Shown here piece by piece: positions 47,760 through 57,539 of a stretch of 64,000 nt of DNA. The notes beneath the pieces were generated by a model. That model searched no databases. It saw nothing but the letters and a program-made list of their open reading frames with translations, and had not been told where the DNA came from. Source of the DNA: Candidatus Kapaibacterium sp. GTDB taxonomy: Bacteria; Bacteroidota; Ignavibacteria; Kapaibacteriales; UBA2268. A program made the translations under genes and the position numbers. The DNA lies in the NCBI GenBank assembly GCA_026418625.1, contig JAOABA010000051.1, forward strand, positions 1 through 64,000. The letters are read 5' to 3'. Numbering within the stretch: position 1 is the stretch's first letter; each line of letters starts with the position of its first letter.

Positions 47760-48650
47760 TTATATCAAGCTTCTGATAGCTACTTCTAATTCTTTATAAC
47801 TGAAATTAAAACCACTATCCATTAGCTTACGTGGTATGGCATTTTGTCCCTTTGTTACTATCATTGCTTGTTCTCCAAGGACTGTGTTAAGCAAGAATTC
47901 AGGAACTTTCATTAAAATCGGCCTTTTTGTAACCCTACTAATAACTTTTGCGAACTCACTCATTGTAACAGGATTGTTACTCACGAGATTTATTGGACCG
48001 GAAAGTTTTTCATTTTGAATTATCCAATGATAAGACATAACTAAGTCATCGATGTGGATCCATGGCATCCATTGTTTTCCGCTACCGAGAATAGCACCAG
48101 TGAAGAATTTGAATGGCATCATTAGTTTTGGAAATGCACCTTCTTTTTTATCCAAAATTACACCCATTCTTGCATTGACTTGCCTGATATTTGGGTTATC
48201 AATCAAAGAAGCTTTTTCCCACTCAACACACACTTTTGATAAAAAATCTACCCCCGGAGGTGAGGACTCATCAGTTAACTCTACCGTATTTCCGTATATT
48301 CCAATTCCCGAAGCAGTAATAACTAATTTAGGAGGATTTTCAAGAGTTTGAATAATTTCAGCAATTATTCTTGCTGGCTTAGTTCTGCTTTCTAAAATTA
48401 TTTTTTTGTACTTTTCAGTCCATCTCTTATCAGCTAATGAAGCACCTGATAGGTTAATTAGAGTTTCTGTTGAATTAAGAATCCTTTTTAAATCGGAAGT
48501 TTCCCACGTAGCAAAATCATCAGCATAAGGAACCTCCGAGACAGCCTTTCGACTGTCCCGTGAGATTATTCCAATTTTCAGTCCCTTATCTTTAAAACTT
48601 TTAGCTAATTTTTTACCAATAAAGCCTGTGCCGCCAGCAATTGTTATCAT
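47760..48650 (-). CDS. TIGR01777-family SDR epimerase (YfcH-like)
   Basis: 296 residues of the short-chain dehydrogenase/epimerase class. It has the N-terminal NAD(P)-binding GGTGFIGKKLAKSFKDKGLKIG (about 5-26, GxxGxxG), the SGASLADKRWTEKYKKIILESRTKPA block (about 88-113) that marks this family, the GIGIYGN strand with a Tyr (about 135-141), and a C-terminal NLVSNNPVTMSEFAKVI. The reaction is unknown even in characterised relatives; the name 'cell division inhibitor SulA' sometimes given to it is unsupported. It follows mscL on the same strand with one base between stop and start. Confidence 0.9.
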   Translation of the reverse strand: MITIAGGTGFIGKKLAKSFKDKGLKIGIISRDSRKAVSEVPYADDFATWETSDLKRILNSTETLINLSGASLADKRWTEKYKKIILESRTKPARIIAEIIQTLENPPKLVITASGIGIYGNTVELTDESSPPGVDFLSKVCVEWEKASLIDNPNIRQVNARMGVILDKKEGAFPKLMMPFKFFTGAILGSGKQWMPWIHIDDLVMSYHWIIQNEKLSGPINLVSNNPVTMSEFAKVISRVTKRPILMKVPEFLLNTVLGEQAMIVTKGQNAIPRKLMDSGFNFSYKELEVAIRSLI

Positions 48651-48651
48651 A

Positions 48652-49059
48652 TTATTTTGATTTTAGCAAATCTCTGATTTCAGTTAATAATTGTTCCTCT
48701 TTCGTTGGTTCAGGTGGTGCAGGAGGAACAGGTTCTTCAGCTTTTTGTCTTTGTAACTTATTTATTCCTTTAACAACCATAAAAATGACAAAAGCTATAA
48801 TCAAGAAGTCAATTACTGTATTGATAAAAATCCCATAACTTAGAAATACGGGCTCAACTCCTTCGCTTCCTTCCTTGATTAAAATCTTTAAATTCGAAAA
48901 ATCAACACCCCCAAGTAGATATCCAATCGGTGGCATAATAACGTGATTAACAAGTGAACTTACTATCTTTCCAAATGCTCCTCCAATGATAACACCTATT
49001 GCAAGGTCAATAACATTGCCTCGCATTGCAAATTCTTTAAACTCTTTCATTAAAGACAT
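48652..49059 (-). CDS. mscL: Large-conductance mechanosensitive channel
   Basis: 135 residues with the MscL fold: [34 protein letters not shown] (residues 4-37) is the N-helix and pore-lining TM1 with the constriction region. The periplasmic loop is short, TM2 follows (about 72-98), and the C-terminal helix ends [15 protein letters not shown]. The channel opens under membrane tension in hypo-osmotic shock. It is first of a two-gene unit with the SDR gene downstream. The intergenic Pro/Glu linker before the last helix ([15 protein letters not shown]) is common in the family. Confidence 0.96.
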   Translation of the reverse strand: MSLMKEFKEFAMRGNVIDLAIGVIIGGAFGKIVSSLVNHVIMPPIGYLLGGVDFSNLKILIKEGSEGVEPVFLSYGIFINTVIDFLIIAFVIFMVVKGINKLQRQKAEEPVPPAPPEPTKEEQLLTEIRDLLKSK

Positions 49060-49176
49060 AACTCCTCCCTACAAATAGTGTAACTTAAAATAAATTACAA
49101 AAAATTAATAATTGTGATAAATTTTTTTATATCACACCTCTAATTTACAAAAAACTTTCTGAAATAATTTTTCATA

Positions 49177-49207
49177 TTGCTATAAAGTTATAAAAATAGT
49201 ATTTTTG
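49177..49207 (+). promoter_or_regulatory. Possible promoter upstream of the exported protein at 49241
   Basis: TTG at 49177-49179 and TATTTTTG at 49200-49207, separated by 20 bases, match the Bacteroidota -33/-7 consensus (TTG and TAnnTTTG). The gene starts 33 bases further on. Assigned by eye only. Confidence 0.4.
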
Positions 49208-49240
49208 TTTAACGTTTTTTTTATTTTTTAAGGTTAAACT

Positions 49241-50827
49241 ATGAAAAGAACTCTTCTACTGTCCATTCTTATGGTCGTTTTTATTATTTTAACTTCAGTA
49301 GCACAAATTCCTCAATCTATTAGTTGGCAGGGTATTTTACAGGATGCCCAAGGTAATAATTTAAACGGTGTTCATACTGTTCATTTTAGTTTTTATGACG
49401 TAGCTAATGGTGGAACTCCATTATGGCAAGAAGTTCAAAGCGTTGCAATTAACAATGGATTAGCATCTGTAATTCTTGGGGATTCCTTCCCTATCAATCT
49501 TCCATTCAATAAACAATATTGGATAGAAATAAAAGTTGGAGAGAATACTCTACCAAGAATCAAACTTACTTCAGTCCCCTATGCAATTTCAGCTCAAAAT
49601 AGCAACAGCTTAGGAAATGTTATACAGAACGACTCATTAGTTCTAAAAGATGCAAATGGAGTAAATCGAATAATTATCAATCCAAATACCAGCACGTTCA
49701 AAATGATGAATAATGATACTGTTTGGTATAGCATTAGTGTCAATTCTCCTCCTTCTACGACATTCTTGAATAAGGATGGAAGTAAAGTAGTCTTTTCTGG
49801 GGGTGGTAAAGAAGTAAAAGTCTACTATCCAAATGGAAATATTTTTGAAGAATCATATAGTGATATAAAGGATAATGTAGAAAATTTTGTCCGAACTACT
49901 TATGACAAGGATGGTAACAAGGTAATGAATGAATCATATGTCTATAATATGAAAGATTATATTCGAAAAGGAACAATTGAAAAATATCAGAACGGTAAAT
50001 TGCAATCCAGAGAAGAAGAAGTGATTGAGCCAGAACCGACGAGTATTCCATCAGCTTTTATTAATTTTTTTGTAAGTAAAAGAACAAAAAAAATTTTTAA
50101 TGAAAATGGTGAAGTAATTCGTGAAATTAACGAAGGGGAAGATCAAAAAGATTTTATTAGAACTGAAGAACTAAAAATAAGCAATCCAGAACAAAAATTT
50201 TTGCAATACTATAAAACTAACGAGAAAACGGGTGTAAAGTGGAGTAATGATTACTCAATTAATCAAAGAACAACTACTGATCAAAAGGGGTGGATTTATG
50301 AACTTATAACTCCACATCAAAATAATCCTTATCTCATTTTTTCTAATGATGGAAAAGGTAGTAAAGCTTTCTTAGGTGCTGAATCTATATTTTTGGGTTC
50401 AATGCAATTATCCTGTTACAAAGATTTTGAAGTTGGTAATAATCTCACAGTTAAAAAAGATATTAAAGCTGAGGGCGTTAAGAATTTCCGTATCGAACAT
50501 CCTATTGACAAATCCAAATATATTCAACACGCTTCAATTGAATCTAATGAAGTCTTAAATGTCTATTCTGGAAATGTTACAACTAATAATCTGGGCTTAG
50601 CCACTGTTCATCTTCCAGATTATTTCTCACTAATTAACATTGATTATCGTTACCAACTGACTGTCATTGGTGAATTCGCTCAAGCTATTATTTTTAAGGA
50701 GATTGAAAATAATTCATTTGTCATTAAAACCGATAAACCAAATATTAAAGTAAGTTGGCAAGTAAGTGCTAAACGAAATGATGAATATATTCAAAACAAT
50801 AATTTCCACGATCTTATTGATAAATAA
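49241..50827 (+). CDS. Exported protein with MORN-like repeats
   Basis: 528 residues with a signal peptide at about 1-21 (ending SVAQ). The N-terminal domain (ISWQGILQDAQGNNLNGVHTV... to about 120) is a beta-rich module I have seen at the start of many Bacteroidota/Ignavibacteria exported proteins. Residues about 190-255 carry MORN-like units (YPNGNIFEESY, YDKDGNKVMNESY, YQNGKLQSREEE). The C-terminus has no recognisable T9SS tail. The following gene, 15 bases away, does have one, so the pair may work together at the surface. No function can be assigned. Confidence 0.65.
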   Translation: MKRTLLLSILMVVFIILTSVAQIPQSISWQGILQDAQGNNLNGVHTVHFSFYDVANGGTPLWQEVQSVAINNGLASVILGDSFPINLPFNKQYWIEIKVGENTLPRIKLTSVPYAISAQNSNSLGNVIQNDSLVLKDANGVNRIIINPNTSTFKMMNNDTVWYSISVNSPPSTTFLNKDGSKVVFSGGGKEVKVYYPNGNIFEESYSDIKDNVENFVRTTYDKDGNKVMNESYVYNMKDYIRKGTIEKYQNGKLQSREEEVIEPEPTSIPSAFINFFVSKRTKKIFNENGEVIREINEGEDQKDFIRTEELKISNPEQKFLQYYKTNEKTGVKWSNDYSINQRTTTDQKGWIYELITPHQNNPYLIFSNDGKGSKAFLGAESIFLGSMQLSCYKDFEVGNNLTVKKDIKAEGVKNFRIEHPIDKSKYIQHASIESNEVLNVYSGNVTTNNLGLATVHLPDYFSLINIDYRYQLTVIGEFAQAIIFKEIENNSFVIKTDKPNIKVSWQVSAKRNDEYIQNNNFHDLIDK

Positions 50828-50842
50828 TCAAATAGGCAAATT

Positions 50843-51376
50843 ATGAAAAGAATATATTTATTAATATTGATCTTATTATTTAGTTTAGCAATGGCAAATG
50901 CTCAGGAAGTTAAACTAAAATCTTATGTCTTTGGTTCCGCTTATTCAACTCAAAATAGTTATAATCGAGTTTTAAGCACTTTTGGACAGCCTATTACAGG
51001 TGAAATAACAAATCAATCTAACAAAGTTGAATCTGGTTTTTGGCATATTTACAATCATCTTCAAAAACCAACAGAAGTAATTGATAATTTTAAAATTAGC
51101 GATTTTAATTTTTCAAGGAATAAGACTTTTAGCTTTTTTATTAATCCAAACCCAATTGATAAAGAACTTTCTCTAACAATAAATTCTTCAAAACAGTCGG
51201 AATTTATTCTGCAAATAATTGATTTAATTGGTTCAGTTATTTTTGAAGACAAATTTTATGTTAGTAATTTTAATTATCAAAGAAAGTTAGATCTTCAATA
51301 TTTGCCAATCGGAACTTATTTTATTTATCTAAAAACAAATCTTGATTTTGCATTCTTTAAAATACAGAAAAAATAA
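50843..51376 (+). CDS. Small exported protein with T9SS sorting tail
   Basis: 177 residues with a signal peptide at about 1-20 (MKRIYLLILILLFSLAMANA). The first half has YVFGSAYSTQNSYNRVLSTFGQPITGEITNQSNKVESGFWHIY, a short segment that recurs in Bacteroidota exported proteins. The second half is a T9SS type A domain (SFFINPNPIDKELSLTINSS ... GTYFIYLKT). It is a minimal T9SS cargo, probably co-transcribed with the preceding exported protein. A hairpin with a T tract follows. Function is unknown. Confidence 0.78.
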   Translation: MKRIYLLILILLFSLAMANAQEVKLKSYVFGSAYSTQNSYNRVLSTFGQPITGEITNQSNKVESGFWHIYNHLQKPTEVIDNFKISDFNFSRNKTFSFFINPNPIDKELSLTINSSKQSEFILQIIDLIGSVIFEDKFYVSNFNYQRKLDLQYLPIGTYFIYLKTNLDFAFFKIQKK

Positions 51377-51414
51377 TTCATTCTAAAGATTTAATAATTC
51401 ATTCCAATAATATT

Positions 51415-51456
51415 AAGTATTGTGTTACTTGTAAAAAAAGTAGCACAATACTTTTC
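51415..51456 (+). terminator. Hairpin terminator after the small T9SS cargo gene
   Basis: AAGTATTGTGTTACT (51415-51429) pairs with AGTAGCACAATACTT (51439-51453) with a mismatch or bulge, then TTTTC. It lies between convergent genes (the channel on the minus strand ends at 51522), so it could act for either. Confidence 0.7.
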
Positions 51457-51521
51457 TTAAAAACCATTGCGAAACTTTGCTAAAATATTATTGTTCGAAA
51501 AATATTGAAAAACTTAGAATT

Positions 51522-53483
51522 TCAACCAATCTGTTCCTCATCCGAAAGCACAATTATTTTGTCGCCTTCAGAAAAGAATAATTGATTTGATTTTACTGGA
51601 TTCACCATCACACCGTGGGAAAGAACACCACCTTCGTATCTTGGTTTGGCTTTATGTAGTTTATACCCAATCGCTATCTGATTTTGTTGTCTGGCTGATT
51701 CCATTACGGTATAGAAATTCACGGGTCTTCCAAGCTCAACATAATATTCAGCAGGTTTGATATAAATTGCTGGACCGCCAGCACTGAAAAGTAATTCAAA
51801 GACGGTCTTAAGCTCTTTATTCTCTGAAATTTGAGAAAGCATTAAACTATCAATTTTGACGCTGACAATAAAATCATCTGTGTGTGTTATTTCAGCAAGT
51901 TCTCTATTTCTATCATCCAACATTTCTGAAACAATTGAGAAAGTGTGTTTCTTTTTTGTAGCTATATCTCTTAAATGCAGCAATGTGCTAAGTGTTCTTG
52001 CATCTGTTGCCTGAACATCTTGCAAATCGGTTTGACTTAATACTATAATATGGTCAAAATTTTCGATATTGAGTTCATCAAGTATTTTTCTGTTTGTTGT
52101 ATCTCCAAGCCAGAATGTAACAGTTTGATGTTTTAAACCGGCACATTTTTCGGATAGCTCTTGCTCGACTGTTTTATTATCAGCCACAATCATAATCTTT
52201 GAACCGGGCCAAACATAATTATCAAGCTCATTAATAATCAAGGGTGCGCGTCGATTCCAACCTAAAATCAAAGTGGATTCTGGTTTTGCTGGAACTATCT
52301 TGGGTGCTTTTCTAATGGCACCGGGATCAATATTATACTCCGTAAGACCTGAAAGTATTATTGTATCGTCATCTTCTGAGATTGCAATAATTTTATCCCC
52401 AGCTTCAATCCTCGTATTCATAGGTGGTTTTAATAAAATTTTCCCGTCCTTTTTCCTAATTCCTATGATGGAAGATGTTTCGAATGCAAAAAGAGCTTCA
52501 ACGAATGTTTTACCAATCACCTTCGGTTCTTCCTGAAAATAAATCTCATCACCACTAAAATCAAGTAATTCAGTAAAAACAACTGATAAACCCGGTTGAC
52601 GGCAAGTTTGTGCTGTAATTCTCGATATCAAATAGTCAAAAACAACAAGTTGAACCTCGTCACCACCAGCAATTTCAGCGATTGGAACATTCCTTGGATG
52701 CCTTATTTCTGCAACTATATGATATTTTTCAGGTAAAGGTTTCCTGTGCGGGTTATTGGTTATTGCTAAAATTGTCTTAATTACATTTGAATCTGGCTCA
52801 GGTGTATCAGGAGCTATAACAATTATTGACTTTGCTTCGTGCAAATTGATTATTTCAAGATCTCTTAAATCTATTGGATTGCCCGTTCTGCAAATTATCT
52901 TGGTATTTTTTGTGTTTCCGACTTTCACTCTAATTTCATCTTCCATTTCAACTTTGTCTTTTTCTGCAAGTATTGCAATACAAGCATTGGATTGGTTTTC
53001 ATTTGCTATAACAAGTTCAGAAATAATTTGGAAGACCTGAAATGACCAACCAAGTATCACTGTGTGATTACTTTCAACTACAAAAGATTTCCCTTTTCTT
53101 AAATTAGTAATTTTTGTTAAAACGCCTGTGCTTATTATACCGATTAATAAGCTAAGAACAAAAATACCTCCAACAGTAGAAATAAACATAAAAAATAAAA
53201 AGCCAAATTCAACAGGGTCATCCGCTATCACTCCACCATCTAATGTTCTGAGAATTGTAACCCACATTATATCTATGAAGTTATAATTCTTGTTATCTCT
53301 TAATCCTTGAATATGTTGATTTGAATCTACTGGTAAGGAATTTGTTAAATATATTGCTAATGAAATAATAAACACTGTTATTAGCGATAATATAAAGACC
53401 AATACTATTGGAGCAAAAGAACCTTTTGACATCAAATTGTCAAAATGATACTTAATTCTTTGAGAAAACTTAACTTTTTTCAT
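51522..53483 (-). CDS. CASTOR/POLLUX-like ion channel with two RCK-type domains
   Basis: 653 residues. TM1 is at about 22-47, a pore loop at about 70-88 (IMWVTILRTLDGGVIADD) and TM2 at about 91-120. Two RCK/TrkA-like NAD-binding domains follow: HTVILGWSFQVFQIISELV (about 140-158) and ESTLILGWNRRAPLIINEL (about 400-418). The pore does not have the K+ filter TVGYG. The order matches the CASTOR/POLLUX channel family of plant nuclear envelopes, with many bacterial members; ion selectivity here is unknown. It differs from the split K+ channel at 16.6 kb. The neighbours, a small T9SS cargo gene and a protease, do not clarify its job. Confidence 0.85.
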   Translation of the reverse strand: MKKVKFSQRIKYHFDNLMSKGSFAPIVLVFILSLITVFIISLAIYLTNSLPVDSNQHIQGLRDNKNYNFIDIMWVTILRTLDGGVIADDPVEFGFLFFMFISTVGGIFVLSLLIGIISTGVLTKITNLRKGKSFVVESNHTVILGWSFQVFQIISELVIANENQSNACIAILAEKDKVEMEDEIRVKVGNTKNTKIICRTGNPIDLRDLEIINLHEAKSIIVIAPDTPEPDSNVIKTILAITNNPHRKPLPEKYHIVAEIRHPRNVPIAEIAGGDEVQLVVFDYLISRITAQTCRQPGLSVVFTELLDFSGDEIYFQEEPKVIGKTFVEALFAFETSSIIGIRKKDGKILLKPPMNTRIEAGDKIIAISEDDDTIILSGLTEYNIDPGAIRKAPKIVPAKPESTLILGWNRRAPLIINELDNYVWPGSKIMIVADNKTVEQELSEKCAGLKHQTVTFWLGDTTNRKILDELNIENFDHIIVLSQTDLQDVQATDARTLSTLLHLRDIATKKKHTFSIVSEMLDDRNRELAEITHTDDFIVSVKIDSLMLSQISENKELKTVFELLFSAGGPAIYIKPAEYYVELGRPVNFYTVMESARQQNQIAIGYKLHKAKPRYEGGVLSHGVMVNPVKSNQLFFSEGDKIIVLSDEEQIG

Positions 53484-53700
53484 TTTTTAGAAATAAAATA
53501 CATTTATATAAACATATTTCTGCAAATATAAAACTAATTTAACAAGTTTAAAAAACATTTAGCTTATTTGTTCCCTTTTAATAGATTTTAAATCTTTAAG
53601 CTATTTTTTCTAATACTCCACAGAATTCTTTCGCCTTATTCATTTCCTTATTTAATCTGAAATATTTACTTATTTTTAACGACTTTTTAAATTTTTTGAC

Positions 53701-54951
53701 ATGATGAATCTTTACTTCTATATAATATTAATAACCATAATAATCGGATTTATTCTTGATTTAATTGCCGATTACCTTAACTTAAAGAAACTTGGCGAGC
53801 CACTACCCGATGAGTTCAAAGATGTTTATTCACCCGAAAGATATCAAAAATCTCAGGAATACACAAAAGTCAGAACAAAATTTGGATTCCTGACTTCAAC
53901 ACTTTCTTTATTTGTGATGCTATTATTCTGGTTTTCTGGTGGGTTTAACTATGTTGATTTATTAATCAGCCAATATTCCGACAATTTAATTATTAGAGGC
54001 TTACTTTATATCGGAGTTTTGGCTTTTGCAGTATCTATTCTGTCACTTCCTTTTTCAATTTATTCAACCTTTGTCATTGAAGAAAAATTCGGTTTTAATA
54101 AAACCACGCCCAAAACATTTATTCTCGATTTAGTCAAATCATTTCTGTTGACTCTTGTTCTTGGAGCCCCTCTATTGGCACTTATCCTCTATATCATTGA
54201 TTCAGCCGGTCAATATGCTTGGCTTTATGGTTGGGGAGCGATAACATTATTTTCGCTTATTATTCAATATATAGCTCCGACTTATATTATGCCTATATTC
54301 AATAAATTCAAACCTTTGGAAGAAGGTGAGTTACGCAATGCTATTTTGGAATATGCCGAAAAAGTAAAATTTCCCCTGACTAATGTTTTTGTCATAGACG
54401 GCTCAAGAAGAAGCACAAAAGCTAATGCTTTTTTCACCGGTTTCGGCAAAAACAAAAGAATTGCTCTTTACGACACTCTAATGGAAAAGCATTCAATTCC
54501 AGAAATTGTTTCAATCATAGCTCACGAAGTCGGACATTTCAAAAAAAGGCATATCCTCGTGGGAACTCTGATTGGATTTTTCCATAGCGGCATACTTTTC
54601 TTTTTATTATCATTATTTTTAGGTCAAAAGGAATTATATGATGCTTTCTTTATGCAAAACCAACCCATTTACGCAGGTTTGATATTCTTTGGTATGCTTT
54701 ATTCACCGGTGGAATCTCTGCTCTCTTTAGCCTTGAATTTGCTTTCCCGTAAAAATGAATACGAGGCAGATGAATTTGCTGTTAAGACAACACAAGACAA
54801 GGATTCTATAATCAAAACGTTGAAGAACCTATCAGAGACAAATCTTTCGAACCTTACTCCCCATCCCTTTTATGTTTTTCTGAATTATTCCCACCCGACC
54901 GTCCTCCAAAGAATTGAAAGGATTAGAAAAATTAGCCTGAATGGCTCATAG
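53701..54951 (+). CDS. M48-family zinc metalloprotease (Ste24/CAAX protease-like)
   Basis: 416 residues with several membrane segments (about 1-20, 60-80, 100-130, 145-200, 285-325). The HExxH zinc motif is in IIAHEVGHFKKRH (H275, E276, H279), with the third ligand Glu in NEYEADEFA near 353. PVESLLSLALNLLSRKNEYEADEFAV is typical of Ste24-type proteases. Eukaryotic relatives trim prenylated CAAX proteins; bacterial ones have been linked to membrane protein quality control, so the substrate is unknown. The ATG is doubled (MM), and either may start the protein. It is convergent with batE. Confidence 0.92.
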   Translation: MMNLYFYIILITIIIGFILDLIADYLNLKKLGEPLPDEFKDVYSPERYQKSQEYTKVRTKFGFLTSTLSLFVMLLFWFSGGFNYVDLLISQYSDNLIIRGLLYIGVLAFAVSILSLPFSIYSTFVIEEKFGFNKTTPKTFILDLVKSFLLTLVLGAPLLALILYIIDSAGQYAWLYGWGAITLFSLIIQYIAPTYIMPIFNKFKPLEEGELRNAILEYAEKVKFPLTNVFVIDGSRRSTKANAFFTGFGKNKRIALYDTLMEKHSIPEIVSIIAHEVGHFKKRHILVGTLIGFFHSGILFFLLSLFLGQKELYDAFFMQNQPIYAGLIFFGMLYSPVESLLSLALNLLSRKNEYEADEFAVKTTQDKDSIIKTLKNLSETNLSNLTPHPFYVFLNYSHPTVLQRIERIRKISLNGS

Positions 54952-55710
54952 CTAAATTATTTCGATAGCGTTCTTGTCTATCCAGCCCACGTCGCCACGG
55001 GGTATTCTGATTTTTGTCCATTCCCCGACAGAATCAAGTAGCTCAACTTTGGTTCCCTCGTGAAGTATAAAAAGAACAGTGCTTTTATCATCCGGAGAAC
55101 TACGAACATCAACTCTTGGACTAAAGATAATGGCAGATTGCTGATATTTTTCATTTTTTTGCTTTTGAATTGCAAAGAATCCACTTGTTAAAGACAATAT
55201 CAATGACCCTAAAGCAATAAAGAAAAGCAACCTTTTAATCAATATATTCCAAGAAATCATAAAACCAATTAAAGATAAAAAGGTAATCCATATCAAAGCT
55301 ATTAGAATTTTAGCCCAACCTTCAGATGAATACATATCACGAATGCTTTCAATCCACTCGGTAATAAAAAATTTTGGAACAACTTCGAATTTATCAACTA
55401 TACGAAGGTTAGCAATTTTCAGATTGAAGTTAATATCTTCATCTTCAGGAGCTATTTTTCTTGCTCTTTCATAATAAAGAATAGATTCGGGGATTTTTTT
55501 TAGCTTGTAATATGAATTTGCTATATTAAAATAAATTTCAGCTGATTCATAACCATCTTTTATAATACTCTTGTAATTCTCAATAGCCTCTGAATAATTT
55601 CCTTTGGCATATAATTCATTAGCTTTATTAAAAATTTGATTATAATCCTTTGCATTAGTAATGTTGAATAAAAAAATCAAAACAAACGAGATAACGGATA
55701 ATTTCTTCAT
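54952..55710 (-). CDS. batE: BatE-like TPR and SH3-domain protein
   Basis: 252 residues: a signal peptide (about 1-20), TPR repeats (about 22-100; FNKANELYAKGNYSEAIENY, YFNIANSYYKLKKIPESILYYERA), two membrane segments (about 135-180) and a C-terminal SH3-like domain (DVRSSPDDKSTVLFILHEGTKVELLD ... GDVGWIDKNAIE). This is the architecture called BatE in Bacteroides aerotolerance operons. It overlaps the batD stop by four bases (ATGA), so it is co-translated. In the typical order batA-batB-batC-batD-batE it comes last. Here the operon seems to start at batD. Confidence 0.85.
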   Translation of the reverse strand: MKKLSVISFVLIFLFNITNAKDYNQIFNKANELYAKGNYSEAIENYKSIIKDGYESAEIYFNIANSYYKLKKIPESILYYERARKIAPEDEDINFNLKIANLRIVDKFEVVPKFFITEWIESIRDMYSSEGWAKILIALIWITFLSLIGFMISWNILIKRLLFFIALGSLILSLTSGFFAIQKQKNEKYQQSAIIFSPRVDVRSSPDDKSTVLFILHEGTKVELLDSVGEWTKIRIPRGDVGWIDKNAIEII

Positions 55711-57539
55711 CTCAGCTTTCCTTCGAGTTCAACAATGGATTCCTCAGCATTTTTATATACATCAGCAAGTGATATTTTTTCGTTTGACGGTGCAAAGCGT
55801 GCAAATTCGCAATATTCAATAGTGTTTAGAATTTTATCAATTGCTTCCTGCTCCACATTTCTTTCATTCAATATTTTAGCAGCAGAGTCTTTTGTTAAGT
55901 CAGCAATTGGAATAGAAAGCCTATCGCTCAAATATCCCCATAAAGCCCTTGATATCTCCTCGAAAAACTGCTCTTCCATATTTTTGGTTAGTAATTTTTT
56001 AGCAAGGGAAAGTCTTTTCTTAGCAAGTGAGACAGCCTTCCTTGTTTTTAATAATGCAAGATTACCTTGTAGCTTTTCATTTCTTCTTTGAATAAAAATA
56101 AAGGCAAAAAACAACACCAACGGAGCCGCTGCTAAGCCATAAAAAGCGGCAGAACCAAAGAAATTATCATCTTTTTTCCTCAAATTGAAATCTTTTAGTT
56201 TGATATGCCTTATGTCCTGCCCCAAATATTTAACATCTTCTTTATTTACTCCGCTTATCATTGGGACTGTTCCAGTTTCACTACCCTTTTCGGCTCGAAG
56301 AACCAATGGCTCAGACCTTAAAGTAACATAAGCTTTTTTGCTTAAATCGAAATAAGCAAATTCAATTGGGTCAATTCTGAATTCACCCTGATGTCGAGGC
56401 ACTAAATAATATTCAAATGTTTTGTTACCTGACATCCCTGCAGCTGAAACACTAACATTATCAACTGTTTTAGGGTCATAAACATCAAGGTCATTTGGCA
56501 AATTAAGATTGAAAGGCTCAAGCAATTTAAGGTTTCCTGTGCCGGATATCTGAACTTTCAAGGTAGTTGACTCATTTGCTCTGACAGTCGTCTTATCAAG
56601 CCAAGCTTTCATCTGCATTTGTCCAACTCCGCCACGAAACTCAACAGGTTGATTTGGTGGCAATGGCTTCACACTGACAGTCCCCGAACTTGAACTGGCT
56701 TTGAAGTTAAAATCCTGATAGCTCTGCCTGAAAAAAGGGTCATCGAAAATATCAAAGGGGTCTCTGCTTCTTTTCTTCCCTTGAACTGCAAGACGAACCA
56801 CAAAATCAACGCTCATTGCATCAACATTCAATGAACCCGTTTGTTGAGGAATAAGTAATGTTTTCTTTAGCTCAGCTGTTTGATATGCAACTCCATCTAC
56901 TACTTCTCTCGAATACTGTAAATTCTTTAATTCAATCAAGTCCTGTGTCCAAAAACCTCCCAAATTTGGATATGAGATATTAGAGATATTGAACTGCCCA
57001 GCTAATGTTGGTGTTACATACAATTTATAAGTTGCTACTAAAGACTCACCTTGATAAACGCTTTGTTTGCTTAAAGATAACTTAATAAATAAATTCTTAC
57101 GGATTAGTTCGTTAGCTTGTGCTTCTAATGATCCTGCTTCGCTGCTTTTTTGTTTTTCGCTCTCAGATCCCTTAACAACTGTTATTGTAATGCTGTTGGA
57201 ATTAATTCTTTTCCCGTCAACAGTTATGGAAGCTGGCTCAATTGTGAACTTTCCTTCCATATCAGCCCTCAAAATATAAGAATAGGTAACAGTTCGGCTG
57301 GAGCCACCTGTCCCCCACTGAAAACTCTGAGATGTATTTGGACCTGAAAGCACTGAAAAGCCTTTGAAACTTGGTGCCTTGAATTCCTTCCCTTCAGCAT
57401 TGGATAATGAAAAACTGACCTGAAATGTTTCCCCAACAGTCAATTGGTTTCTCTCGACTGAAGCGGTAAAATTTTGCGAATATAAATTTGAAGAAAATAA
57501 TAAAAGCAAAAACAAATATTTTACTATTTTGTTATTCAT
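55707..57539 (-). CDS. batD: BatD-like protein
   Basis: 610 residues with a signal peptide (about 1-21), then several beta-sandwich domains: ASVERNQLTVGETFQVSFSLSNAEG (about 26-50), LKNLQYSREVVDGVAYQTAEL, GVGQMQMKAWLDKTTVRANESTTLKVQISG. A membrane segment follows near 460 (FFGSAAFYGLAAAPLVLFFAFIFIQRR) and then a cytoplasmic helical tail (LSLAKKLLTKNMEEQFFEEISRALWGYLSDRLSIP). This matches BatD (BatD/oxygen tolerance family). It begins a two-gene unit with batE. No batA/batB VWA genes precede it: the 628 bases upstream are non-coding. Its exact role is unknown. Confidence 0.85.
   Translation of the reverse strand: MNNKIVKYLFLLLLFSSNLYSQNFTASVERNQLTVGETFQVSFSLSNAEGKEFKAPSFKGFSVLSGPNTSQSFQWGTGGSSRTVTYSYILRADMEGKFTIEPASITVDGKRINSNSITITVVKGSESEKQKSSEAGSLEAQANELIRKNLFIKLSLSKQSVYQGESLVATYKLYVTPTLAGQFNISNISYPNLGGFWTQDLIELKNLQYSREVVDGVAYQTAELKKTLLIPQQTGSLNVDAMSVDFVVRLAVQGKKRSRDPFDIFDDPFFRQSYQDFNFKASSSSGTVSVKPLPPNQPVEFRGGVGQMQMKAWLDKTTVRANESTTLKVQISGTGNLKLLEPFNLNLPNDLDVYDPKTVDNVSVSAAGMSGNKTFEYYLVPRHQGEFRIDPIEFAYFDLSKKAYVTLRSEPLVLRAEKGSETGTVPMISGVNKEDVKYLGQDIRHIKLKDFNLRKKDDNFFGSAAFYGLAAAPLVLFFAFIFIQRRNEKLQGNLALLKTRKAVSLAKKRLSLAKKLLTKNMEEQFFEEISRALWGYLSDRLSIPIADLTKDSAAKILNERNVEQEAIDKILNTIEYCEFARFAPSNEKISLADVYKNAEESIVELEGKLR

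Noticed and set aside
48641-48838. Plus-strand frame across the SDR/mscL junction
   Set aside because: It is antisense to two well supported genes, and its product has no domain.
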